Source of the DNA: Beta vulgaris subsp. vulgaris
Lineage: Eukaryota; Streptophyta; Magnoliopsida; Caryophyllales; Amaranthaceae
Length of the DNA stretch: 64,000 nt
Direction of reading: 5' to 3'
Assembly (NCBI RefSeq): GCF_026745355.1
Contig: NC_079206.1
Coordinates: 47,901,761-47,965,760, forward strand
Part shown: positions 19,880 to 30,253 of the stretch, piece by piece
Position numbering within the stretch: position 1 is the first letter of the stretch
Layout: each line of letters starts with the position of its first letter
Translations under genes and position numbers: made by a program
Notes under the pieces: model-generated
Databases searched by the model: none
Told to the model about the DNA's origin: nothing
The model's input: the letters and a program-made list of their open reading frames with translations, nothing else

Positions 19880-20600
19880 ACCTTCCCTCCCACCAAAAAT
19901 CCCGTGTCCAAAACATTTCTTCACAAAATTCTTCGACCCACAAAACCCTTCACCCAACTGCGACTCCGACTCCCACTATCACTGCGACTGCCCCACCACT
20001 GCCCACGCCGGCTACTTGTGCACCACAACCAACGCTAGAGATTGCCTCTGCTTCACACCTCAGTCTTGCGCACCACCACCACCACTTTCGCGCCACCACT
20101 GCCGCGCCACCATTGCTTCTCCCTAGCTTAGTTCCTCCTCCTCCCCTCCCTAAACAACTACATTGCCACCTTTTCCTAACTATAGGTAACTAAAATTTCT
20201 TACCTTTTATTTTAATTCATTGTAATTTGATGAATAATTGTTAGTGGAATTATGTTGTAAATTAGTTTAAGGGTTTACATTTTATTCATTTGAGTTAATT
20301 TAAGTTTAGTTTAGTTTAGTTTACTAATCTGAACTTTAAACTTTGTTGTTGATTATTGAAGCTAGCTAGTGACGGAGTGCTAGTGACGGAGTGTTGAGTT
20401 CCATTTCCCTATTTACAACGACCTTGATATTGGTATGTTATCTCTCATATTAACTTTCTTTAATTTCATATATTAGTAAATTGGTTTATATGTGGAAATT
20501 GGTTTATATGTGCAAATATGTATATATGTATCGTTGAATTAAGATTAGATGTAAAATGCTTTGTTGTTCAAAACCTATGTATATATGTATCATCATAGCA
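19880..20600 (+). promoter_or_regulatory. Leader region of the second CACTA element
   Basis: A C-rich stretch (19880-20170) with low-complexity open frames is followed by AT-rich sequence. Position matches the leader of the first CACTA element (7279-8017). No protein recognised. Confidence 0.35.
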
Positions 20601-20616
20601 TATGCCTAGATACTTG

Positions 20617-20668
20617 TTCGAGACTTACTCATTAGGAGTAAGTCTTGAATAGTCCCCGGTTTGGGACT
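20617..20668 (+). promoter_or_regulatory. Conserved double hairpin in the CACTA leader (second copy)
   Basis: First stem 20617-20630 with 20636-20649: 14 pairs including one G-T (G-U in RNA), with a 5-base loop. Second stem AGTCCC (20651-20656) with GGGACT (20663-20668). It corresponds base for base in order to 8033-8087, but the first loop is shorter and differs in sequence. Confidence 0.7.
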
Positions 20669-21045
20669 ATTCTTACATGTTTAATCTCACTTAGGTGGTG
20701 AATGTATGTCTTTATTTCGATTCTATAGAGGAAAATCTTAGCTCGTCGTTTCCCTACTTTTGTTCTCTAAGTACATATGTAGATATAAGTAACTATATTC
20801 TACATCGTGTACTTGAAGAACTGTAGGGAAATGCTGCCGAATTTTTCGTAGAATCGAAAAGAAGACATACATTCACTAGTGAGATTAGACATCTAAGGAT
20901 GGGTTAGGTTGAAGTGATAAGGACCCTTGGAAAGCGTGCCTAATTTCATTGAATGTATATCGTTTATATATAAACTATCATCATGTAGTTAAGTTTGTTA
21001 TTAACATGAGGTACTTGTTGCTTGTGTGTAATTAGAGGTGTGATT

Positions 21046-24000
21046 GAAATGAATCGTGCATGGATGTATGGTAGTCGTGACACGAGTGAATTCGTGGATG
21101 GGTATTTGAATTTTGTGATGCTGCATTAAGTCATCAGGCTGCAACGAGAACTGAGGGGTTTTATTGTCCTTGTGTTGATTGTGGCAATGTGGGGATGGTT
21201 AGTAACATTGGGTCCCTGAGGGAACATATCTTTCGTCGTGGGTTTAGGCAAGACTACTATGTATGGGTTTGGGGCGGTGAGGAGGGTATATATGATGGTG
21301 GGAATGTCGTTGTTAACGATGTGCATGAAAGAGGTGAATTTGATGTCATTGAGAATGACAAGAACCTCGAGGACGAATATGAGAATATTGAGGATGATGA
21401 TGATGATGATGGGGACCATATCGAGGAGATGATGGAGGGGTGGATGATCATGCTGGGAAACGCCCTCGTATCTTCGAGTGCATGGACGAGGCGTCTCAGA
21501 AACCGTTGTATCCCGGTTGTACGAGGTACACCAAGCTGACGGCCGTGATAACACTCTTTAACATCAAGACGAAAGTCGGCATAAGTGACTCAGCTTTCAC
21601 TTCCTTGTTGCAAGCTTTGGTGATATGTTCGGACGACCATGAACTACCCAAGTCGAACTACTATGCAAGAAACTGATGTGTCCCTTCGGTTTGGAGTACC
21701 AGAGGATACATGCTTGTCCAAACGATTGTGTGCTAATCGAAATGAATATGCGATATGGATGAGTGTCCTCGAGTGGGAAGTCGCTTATAGGCGCGCAGGG
21801 TTGGTGATAAGAAAGGCCTCCAGCAAAGGTATGTGGTATCTTCCGATTATACCAAGATTCAAGCGCATGTTTTCAATCAAGAAAGATGCTAAGAACTTGA
21901 GGTGGCATGCAAAAGAAGGAAAAAGGACGGTTTTCTCAAACATCCGCTGATGCTCCTGAGTGGAAAGGTATCAATCTCTGCATAAGACCTTTGTGGGCAG
22001 GAAGAAATTTGAGGCTTGGCCTATGTACGGATGGGATGAACCCATTTGGCAATCTTAGTTCTCAACATAGTACATGGCCGGTTCTTTTAGTTATATACAA
22101 CTTGCCTCCTTGGTTGTGCATGAAACGCAAGTACATCATGTTGTCGATTCTTATTTCAGGCGAAACATCCTGGAAACGACATAGATGTCTACTTCCAACC
22201 ACTTGTTGATGATTTGAGAAAAATTGGGATGAAGGAGTTTATGTGTATGATGCACATGCTGATGAGGTTTTCACATTGCGTGCCATGCTTTTATACACTC
22301 TTAATGACTTTCCTGCAGATGGGAACTTATCCGGGTACAAGAACAAAGGGAAGAAAGCATGCCCGATTTGCATCGACGACACATAATCTAAATACATTTC
22401 CACTTGTCACAAAGAAGTTTATATGCGGACCCGAAGGTTCCTTCGACGCGACCATCCTTATCGTAATAAGAAGAAGGCATTCGATGGAACTGTTGAGGAA
22501 GGGGTTGCTCGTAGGCCATTGACTGGTGTTGAGGTTTTTGATCAGGTCAAGGGTATTGAAACGATATTCGGCAAAGGAGCGGTGATGGTGGTAAGGGACT
22601 TTGGAAAAAGGAGTCTATTATGTGGAAACTTCCATATTGGAAGGATCTAGAGGTTAGACATTGTCTCGAGTCATGCACATAAGAAAAATGTATATGACGC
22701 AATTTGGGGACACTTATGAATATTCCACATAAACAAAGGATAGCAAAGGAGTGCGACTGTACCTGGAAAGTGAGGGGCTTCGACCAGAGCTATGGGCTCA
22801 AAAGAGGGACACTAAGAAAAGAAAGAAAAAAGGAAATGTCTGGCAAAGAAAAGGAAAGGGAAAAAAAGAGGAAATTCAAGAAGGGTCGGCTGATGATAGG
22901 AACTATTTGCCTCCGGCTTGCTACACTCTATCTAGAGCTGAGAAACGGCTTTTTTGCGAGTCTCTGTACAACATTAAGGCTCCATCAGGGTACTCATCGA
23001 ACATGAAAAGATTTGTTACCTTAGACGGTGAGTTGAAGCTATCGAGTATGAAGTCTCACGATTGTCATGTAATGATGCAAGTATTCTTACCGATTGCAAT
23101 TCGAGGGATATTGCCGAAACACGTGAGACATACCATAACAGAGTTGTGTTCTTTTTTCAATACTATATGTAGCAAAAGTTACAACCGTCGAAGCTTGATG
23201 CCTCCAGTGGCTGATAGAGACTTTGTGCAAGTTTGAGATGTATTTCCCACCTGCTTTCTTCGACATTATGGTCCATTTGGTCGTACATCTAGTTCGAGAG
23301 ATTAACCTATGTTGTCCGGTGTTTTTGAGGTGGTGCTATCCATTTGAGAGACATATGGGCTTTTTGAAAGATAAAGTAAGAAATTCAGCGCAACCAGAAG
23401 GAAGTATTATTTAGGGGATTGTGAGTGAAGAGGTCGATAATTTTGTGGCCGAGTTCTTAAGTAATGTTGATCCTATTAGACTTCCTACATCTCGACACGA
23501 GTGCAGACTCCAGGGTAAAGGTACACTTGGCTCCAATATGATTGTACCTCATGTTGAGATGCGGATACAAGCACACTATTGTAGCATATGGTACAGGTCC
23601 ATCCCTACTTGGATGAACATATGGAGGAGTTGCGTGATCAGAATCGAGAAAAAGGGGCTAGAGCATTGATGCAGTTGCACAATAAGACGTTTATTGATTA
23701 GTTTCATATCCGGTTAATGCGTAAAGTAGATTCTGCTGTTTCAGAAACTCTTAAGTGGCTAGCATTTGGTCCTCGAGAAGCTGTGCACTCCTATGAGGGT
23801 TATGATGTTAATGGATATACGTTTTGGACAGATCGTCAAGATGAAAAATCGAGATCTTTGCAGAATAGTTGGCGTTTCAGTAGAGGCATCATCTACACAG
23901 TATGCAAGTGCCAAAGACAAGTCTCCTATTGATGCTACATTGATATACTATGGGCGGGTTCAAGATATTTGGGAGCTTGACTACTCTAGTTTCACGGTTT

Positions 24001-24290
24001 GCTTATTCTGATGCAAGTGGGTTGATTATAATCGGCGCTACATAAGAACAGATGACCCTTGTGGATTTACTCTTGTAGACCTAGGTCGGTTACGAGAAAG
24101 TGAAGAGCCATTCGTGCTTGCATCACAAGTTAAGCAAGTATTCTATGTCACTGACCCTGCTGATAAGAAGTGGTCAATTGTTGTTCCGGGAAAAAGAGGT
24201 ATACTTGGAGTTGGTGATGTTGAGGATGAGGAGGAGTATGATGATTTTGAAGACACCCCGCCTTTCACCATTCTCGATCACTGATATGGA
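21046..24290 (+). pseudogene. TNP2-type CACTA transposase, broken (second copy)
   Basis: The same domain order as at 8432-11740. N-terminal domain: NRAWMYGSRDTSEFVDGY, then GFYCPCVDCGNVGM and LREHIFRRGFRQDYYVW. An acidic linker with a run of aspartates (near 21395-21420) follows. Transposase_21: IIPRFKRMFSIKKDAKNLRW, then LRLGLCTDGMNPFGNLSSQH and YNLPPWLCMKRKYI. DUF4218-like: AEKRLFCESLYNIKAPSGYS and MMQVFLPIAIRGILPKHVR. DUF4216-like: YEGYDVNGYTFWTDRQDEKS and WELDYSSFTV. Stops and frameshifts occur throughout. It is clearly diverged from the first copy, so the two elements belong to different subfamilies. Confidence 0.9.
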
Positions 24291-24419
24291 GTTAGCAACA
24301 AATTACATGCGTGCGGATCATGGGGAAGGGATAATGGTTGAAACTTCATAGGAAGGTGGCAAAAGGCTCGACTTCTCAACTTCAAATTCCGTATTTTGGC
24401 TTTTGAAGGTAACTCGCTT

Positions 24420-24748
24420 TAATTTCTCACTTTTAGTTTCATGTAATGTCATGTTTAGTTCTTATTAGTATCTATATATGTATTGCAATCAACTAAACTA
24501 TCTTCACATGTACCGAAACCCATTTTGGGTAAGTGGATATCATTTTGGGCCGATTTCGGCTTTTCATGTTCCAGTTCTTTACTTTCTCACTTTTAGCCGC
24601 ATGTAATGGCATGTTTAGTTCGGATCACTATATGTATTGCAATCAACTAAACTAGCTTCACATGTATTGAAACCCACTTTGGGTAAGCGGATGTCATTTT
24701 GGGCCGATTTCGTCTTTTCATGTTCTAATTCTTTATTTTCTCACTTTT
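24420..24748. repeat. Tandem array of the second CACTA element, left part
   Basis: Units of about 160 bp with catgtaatggcatgtttagt, gcaatcaactaaact and cattttgggccgatttc. The third unit is cut at 24748 by a solo-LTR-like insertion and resumes at 27967. Confidence 0.85.
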
Positions 24749-27700
24749 TGTAACAGCCCGATTCCCGAGCTGCTAGCTAAACACACTTAAGATTCACTAA
24801 TCACAATCAATGCTTAATAAGCCTCGAATTAAATATTTACTCGCAGCGGAAACATAACCTATAAAACGATACTAGACCTGTGGTTTATTGGCCCACAAAA
24901 CAAAATCCTTTATATAAGACTTCAATTACACCAATAACTCCACTATAATTCTCATATATTATATACAACAAAATATAAATAACTATTCTCAAATCAACTA
25001 TCTAGATACAAACTCAATCCATAAGTTACGACGACATCTTTACCTTGCTCCACTTCCAAAATCCTGAGCTCACAACACCAAACCTGCAACAATGTTTGAC
25101 TCTGCCACTCACCAAGTGACAGGCCACATAAATGACAACACTATCAGCAAAGCTGAGTACACACTGTGTAATAGAAAATACAAGTTTAGGTGTATTTTGA
25201 AAACTAACACATAGTTATAAAAATAGATAATCACATTCAACTCAGTTATTATAGTTTCCCAAAATCAATCGTTTGGCATGAACACGAATGGAGAGGGGTA
25301 CCACGCAGTACCAACTGTCTCCAAACTGTTGAGGGTCGTCACCCCACCTTTTACTGTTCTGCTTGCAAGACTTAACTGGACATGTCCTATAACGCCAAGA
25401 ATTCGCCCTTCCTGGAAGGCAACAGTTAGGGACTCTACCCACCCTAACTCGGATGCATGTTCATGCCTCACTTTTATATTTATAATATAAGATATTTAAT
25501 GATTCATACTTGAATCCTCAATACTCATAACATAACACCATATTCGACCTTATCTTGTCTTAACTCATATCTAAATCATTTCCTCACTATCATACCAAAT
25601 CATATTTTAAGAAACATAGTATTTTTGAACAATATAATTGAACAAAAGGATACTTTTATAACAATCCAATAGCAATTCACAACTAACTCATAGAGATGCA
25701 TCTATAATCATGACCATAACTATAAACGATATATAATATCTAAAATTTAACATGATGCACACAGGAGCATTTAGATATACTTTGCTGAACCTAAAGGTTA
25801 CCTCAACTCTATAACAATTATACGAAACCTCCAAGCATCATAACTTGATTTCCCATATCATCTTGAATTATATACGTCTACATAGCCATTAACAACCACC
25901 TCACAATAACATCAATAATCAATAACCAAACTAAAACTAATTCCTAATTCATAAATTATCAACCTTTAACATTCTAATTTCCTTAATCCTTAATTAATAA
26001 CTATAACTTTGATGATATTAGTACATCGGCTAGCATCCCAATATCATAATCATAATTCTAAATTATATAACTAAACCAACTAAACATAACACGCAACCTT
26101 ACCTAAATCAAGAACATAATTTGGCTACTAACAAATATAATGAAATATAAAGCTAACTCGACATATAAATAAACCTCAATAAACTGATTTCCATCTTGCA
26201 CTCAAATCCTTAACCAACCGAATAACAATTCCAACAACACAATCCCTTTCATAATTCCGAATGATACTCCATTCCAAAATCATCCTCCAATAATCACCTC
26301 ATAACAATAATCAACAACCAATCTTAACTATTCTAATTAACTTCTTCTAACGCAACCACTATGCTAATCAAACTAAATCCCGCAAATAGAAATTAACGAA
26401 GTCAATCCCATAACTCATAACTCAACTTCTTACATGTTAACTCCAACTACAATAATCATAATAGACTCCCAGTTCTAAGTTTAAGATTCCCATCACATCA
26501 TCAACAACGGCTATCCGATAATACATCTTAACCATAATAGAGATGAATAAATTATTCACTAAACAACCTATAACCACATCACTTAATCTAAATCAATAAG
26601 CTTTTCTAAAATCATCAACAACTTAGTTTTCTTAACTGAAACTAATAAACTACTATAACAACACCAGAACAATATAACATAACAGCAACAACCACCACCA
26701 CTACAACGACACAACAACAAAAACAACAACATAACCCCACCACAACAACTCCACGGCAGCCACCAACCAGAACAACAACAACCAATAACTGTGGCACATC
26801 TCCACCACAACAATCCCAACACCAACAATAATATAATAGCAACACCACCACTAACAATAACAACAACAATACCACAACAACAACAGAACAACAACACCAG
26901 AATATAACAACAACAATAACAGCAACGCAACAACAACAACAATAACAACTTCATAACTCCACCACAAAAACTTCACGCACCAACAACAACAATAACAACT
27001 TCACAACTCCACCACAACAACAACAACACTCTAGAGCAACCACAACAACAATCAACACAACACTTACAACCATTAGAGGTAACACAAACAATAGCAACAA
27101 CGACAAATAACAACTTGAGCTTGAATCACTAATCAAGAATTCTGAAATTTAAAGAAAAATAGACAAGAGGTGTGTACCTCTGGTCAAGTTGAGCAGGGAC
27201 GAAAACAAAGCACAAGAGGGGAGCTGAGCTCCGGCGGTTCGTCGCGGCAAAGGACAACAGCAATACAGCAGCGGCGACACTTTGCTCGCGGTAGCGGCAC
27301 CGACCAACCGCAAGTATCAACGGCAACACCGACAACCAAGAGGAGGGAGAAAACTGCAAGTAGGGAAAACAGAGAAGGGAGAAGCGTCGCGGGATCTCCG
27401 GTAGCCTCAGAAAACGCTGGCGTGGCGCGGTGCAAGTGAGCGAGAGAACCCGAAGCTTCACTTGGAGGAGAGAGAGAGCAGCGGTGTGGTGGCTTGCGAG
27501 CAGGACCACACACACGGCTCGGCGAGGAGGGGCATGACTCCGCTGAGCATAAGAAGCCGGCGAACAGAACAGACGAACAGAGGAGAGAGACACGAATGGG
27601 GTTGGGGTTTCACTAGGGTTTGGGTTTTCGGGTTTTCATCAATTGGGGTTTGGGATCTTTTGAGATAAATGATGAGAGAAAGAAGGAAGGTGGGTTTATT

Positions 27701-27966
27701 TACCCCTTTAACCGACTAAAATAAATGGAAGGAAGGAAAACCGACTTTGGTTTCCTGTTTGGCCAAATACCGCTCAACTTAGTGGCACATAAGACCCAAA
27801 ATAATTTTAATAATAATAGTTTTATAAACTTGAGTAAATATATTACAAACACGACAAATAAAATTCATACTCCATAACTCAAATAAAATAAGAATGTTAT
27901 GAAGAAAATTAACTTAATAAATATAATTAATATTTAATAAACGCACTTAAAAACAGGGCAATTACA
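24749..27966 (-). mobile_element. Long solo-LTR-like element, 3.2 kb
   Basis: Begins tgtaacagccc and ends gggcaattaca (TG...CA, inverted ends). A perfect 5-bp target duplication CTTTT lies at 24744-24748 and 27967-27971. Removal restores the CACTA tandem array. It is related in reverse orientation to 38915-43291: both share a block around actcagctttgctga and ggcctgtcacttgg, and another around ggagatcccgcgac. No gag or pol is present. The best reading is a solo LTR of a retrotransposon family with very long LTRs. It includes a CAA-rich stretch (26640-27110) and a GC-rich stretch (27170-27600); open frames in both are composition artefacts. Confidence 0.65.
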
Positions 27967-28210
27967 CTTTTAGCCGCATGTAATGGCATGTTTAGTTCTT
28001 ATTAGGATCACTATATGTATGGCAATCAACTAAACTAGCTTCACATGTATTGAAACCCACTTTGGATAAGTGGATGTCATTTTGGGCCGATTTCGGCTTT
28101 TCATGTTCCAATTCTTTATTTTTCACTTTTAGCCGCATGTAATGGCATGTTTAGTTCTTTTTAGGATCACTATATATGTAAGAAATCGATTTGGGTACAT
28201 GAAACTCGTT
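27967..28210. repeat. Tandem array of the second CACTA element, right part
   Basis: Continues the 160-bp units, with agccgcatgtaatggcatg near 27972 and again near 28131. It stops near 28200, just before the G-rich tract. Confidence 0.8.
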
Positions 28211-28213
28211 ATG

Positions 28214-28600
28214 GCCTATTTCTAGTATTGAGCGGGGGTGGGGGACTGTGCACGGGGTGGGCATGGGCAGGGGGGGGGGGCATTGCAGGGGGAAGCGCAC
28301 GGGGTGTGTAGGGGGAGGGCAGGTCAGGGGTTGTGCAGGGGGCAGTAGGTGAGGGCAGTGTAGGGGGCCGTGCAGGGGGAGTGCAGTCCAGGGGTAGGGG
28401 GCAGGGGGTAAGGGGTGTGCAAGGGGGCAGGGTGTGTGTAGTGCAGGGGTGCAGGGGGAGGGCAGTGCAGGGGTGCTGTGCAGGGGGGCAGGGGTGTGTA
28501 GTGTAGGGGTAGGGGCAGGGGCAGTGCAGTGCAGGGGGGCAGGAGGTGTGTAGTGCAGGGGTGCAAGAGGATGGCATTGAGGGGGGGAGGGGGAGGGCTT
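28214..28600 (+). repeat. G-rich minisatellite
   Basis: About 390 bases dominated by runs of four or more G, in short variable repeats such as gcagtgcaggggggcagg. The plus strand could form G-quadruplexes. The long open frames on the minus strand (Pro/His/Leu-rich) only reflect this composition. The right edge is part of the inverted repeat, whose other arm ends in a C-run at about 29742-29757. Confidence 0.85.
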
Positions 28601-29100
28601 CTTTGTCTTCTTTCACCAATCAGAACCCAAATTGGGTTTTTATTGTTGGGGACTGCATGATTGATTTACCCTGATTGATGCATAATTCTTCAAATAGATT
28701 GCATGATTGATTCAACCTCAGATGGAACACCTTGCTCTTCAGATGAGAAAATTCCATCCGTTTTCTGGTAGCAGTAAATGCCACACTAGTAGAATCATCA
28801 TTTGGTACTCCATGTTGCTTCGGGGGCCGATTCATCCTACTTTTGCACTCACCAGAGTTCGAAGAGCCCCAGCCACGACCTCTTTCAGGGCGTTTTTTCT
28901 TCCAGCCTGACCCGCCTGGCTGTCCCTTTGGTGACTGTGACTCACTCTCATTTCCAGCATTAGCCTTTAGACAGTCCCAATCAGAACCCAAATTGCGTTT
29001 TTCTTGTTGGGGACAGCCAAAGCATAAGCAAGAAAGCGCTGGTGACTCGAATATGGACAAGGCCTCTGAAGGTGACGTTGGCAGTTGTGATTCCAAAAGA
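28573..29100 (-). pseudogene. NRPE1: Left arm of inverted repeat: NRPE1-like gene fragments
   Basis: The outer part (about 28985 down to 28669) is minus-strand coding. It reads SGWKKKRPERGRGWGSS, CKSRMNRPPKQHGVPNDDST and VAFTATRKRMEF, then in a shifted frame the remains of a SEVESIMQSI-type segment. The inner part (from about 28990) is plus-strand coding and reads SCWGQPKHKQESAGDSNMDK. WG/GW motifs followed by the start of a DeCL-type domain are the signature of the C-terminal tail of NRPE1, the largest subunit of RNA polymerase V. That tail binds ARGONAUTE4 in RNA-directed DNA methylation. Several tryptophans are lost relative to the right arm (SPK for SPW, GDS for GDW). Identification is from motif memory, not a search. 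Confidence 0.65.
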
Positions 29101-29225
29101 TCAGAGGGAAAATCTGAAGCTTCTTGGGGACAACCAATTGACTCAACCTTAAAGAAATCTGCACATAGTTCTGATGATCATGGGGGTCCTGACAAGTTAA
29201 ATCAGCCAGGGGAAATCTAATGTTT
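29101..29225 (+). pseudogene. NRPE1: Loop of the inverted repeat: NRPE1-like WG region
   Basis: The unique centre between the two arms continues the plus-strand reading of the left inner segment: SKRSEGKSEASWGQPIDS, then TLKKSAHSSDDHGG, ending at a stop at 29218-29220. It adds another WG motif of the same hydrophilic, Ser/Lys-rich kind, consistent with the NRPE1 tail. A transcript through 28.6-29.7 kb would carry this as a roughly 125-base loop. Confidence 0.55.
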
Positions 29226-29757
29226 TGGAATCCCAACTGTCAATTTTCCCTTTAGAGGCCTTGTCCATATTCCAGTCACCAGCGCTTTCTTGCTTATGCT
29301 TTGGTTGTCACCAACAAGAAAATCCCAATTTGGGTTCTGATTGGGACTCTCCAAAGGCTAATGCTGGAAATGAGAGTGAGTCACAATCACCATGGGGACA
29401 GCCAGGCGGGTCAGGCTGGAAGAAAAAACGCCCTGAAGGAGGTCGTGGTTGGGGCTCTTCGAGCTCTAGTGAGTGGAAAAGTAGGATGAATCGGCCCCCG
29501 AAGCAACATCGGGGACCAAATGATGATTCTACTAGTGTGGCATTTACTGCTACCATAAAATCGATGGATCTTTTCTCATCTGAAGAACAAGGTGTTCTAT
29601 CTGAGGTTGAATCAATCATGCAGTCTATTCGAAGAATTATGCATCAATCAGGGTAATTCAATCATGCAGTCCCCAACAAGAAAAAACCAATTTGGGTTTT
29701 GATTGGGTTCTGATTGATGAAAGAAGACAAAGAAGCCCTCCCTCCCCCCCCCCCCCC
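29226..29757 (+). pseudogene. NRPE1: Right arm of inverted repeat: NRPE1-like gene fragments
   Basis: The outer part reads on the plus strand GSDWDSPKANAGNESESQSP, WGQPGGSGWKKKRPEGGRGW, MNRPPKQHRGPNDDST, then EEQGVLSEVESIMQSIRRIM up to HQSG at a stop near 29656. This is the better preserved copy, with WG/GW motifs and the conserved entry into the DeCL domain. The inner part (29226-29340) is minus-strand coding, with QPKHKQESAGDWNMDKAS. The arm ends in the C-run at about 29742-29757. As a fragment it lacks the catalytic Pol V domains. Confidence 0.7.
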
Positions 29758-29840
29758 TCACTGCACACACCCCATTAGAGTTAAAAACATTTCTCAATAA
29801 GTTACAGTTACTTTTACTAAATATCATAGTATTAGCTATA

Positions 29841-29933
29841 TTGTTGTGTCTTATTTTCGTTTTCTACGTTTTCTTTCTTTCCTTGTATTCTTTCCTTGTA
29901 TTGGGTGCTTGCCCTCTTTTCCACCAAAAAAAA
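29841..29933 (+). mobile_element. 5'-truncated LINE 3' end
   Basis: About 93 bases ending in a short poly(A) after ttgggtgcttgccctctttt, typical of plant LINE 3' ends. They are flanked by a 15-bp direct repeat with one change (atagtattagctata at 29826-29840, atagtattagttata at 29934-29948). This is the expected product of target-primed reverse transcription with severe 5' truncation. Confidence 0.65.
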
Positions 29934-29948
29934 ATAGTATTAGTTATA

Positions 29949-30253
29949 AAACTATCATCATTGTTTACTAATTATTCTTACCAGCTAAGAACTTAAAATA
30001 ACATTCTAACAATCAATCACTTTTGCCTTAGAACATGAAGCTATTTGGTTTAGCACAAAACAAAACCAATATACAAAGACCAATCAACATGTCATCTATT
30101 TCCAGGTACAAACAAGCAAAAATATAAATTTATTAATAATTATTCAGCATGATGATTTGGATCTCATGAAAGATGAAACAAGAAGCCAAAGGGCTTGTTC
30201 TATTTTACTGTGGTGTATCGTGTATGTAATTGAATTCAGCTATTCCTCAAGCT
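29949..30253. other. Spacer, nothing recognised
   Basis: AT-rich sequence between the LINE scrap and the duplicated region. No gene or element seen. Confidence 0.4.

Larger units (their letters stand above)
19670..28210 (+). mobile_element. Second CACTA (En/Spm-type) element, right end not found
   Basis: Starts CACTAGTGGAAAAAACC. It has palindromic subterminal repeats (19720-19870), a leader with the conserved double hairpin, a broken TNP2-type transposase (21046-24290) and an internal tandem array of about 160-bp units. The array is interrupted by a 3.2-kb insertion (24749-27966) and ends near 28200. No CCACTAGTG terminus was found before 30 kb, so the right end is deleted or masked. The G-rich tract and NRPE1 inverted repeat that follow may or may not have been inside it. 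Confidence 0.8.

Noticed and set aside
26583..27136. Long minus-strand frames rich in Val, Leu and Cys
   Set aside because: Artefact of CAA-type repeats inside the long LTR-like element, not a membrane protein.
27129..27593. 154-codon minus-strand frame in GC-rich sequence
   Set aside because: The block is shared with the other long LTR-like element without a conserved reading frame, so it is compositional.
28209..28619. Pro/His-rich 136-codon minus-strand frame
   Set aside because: Translation of the G-rich minisatellite.
28784..29535. CACTAGTAGAATCAT and its complement, looking like CACTA ends facing each other
   Set aside because: They encode the DDSTSV segment of the NRPE1-like reading in both arms and have neither subterminal repeats nor target duplications.
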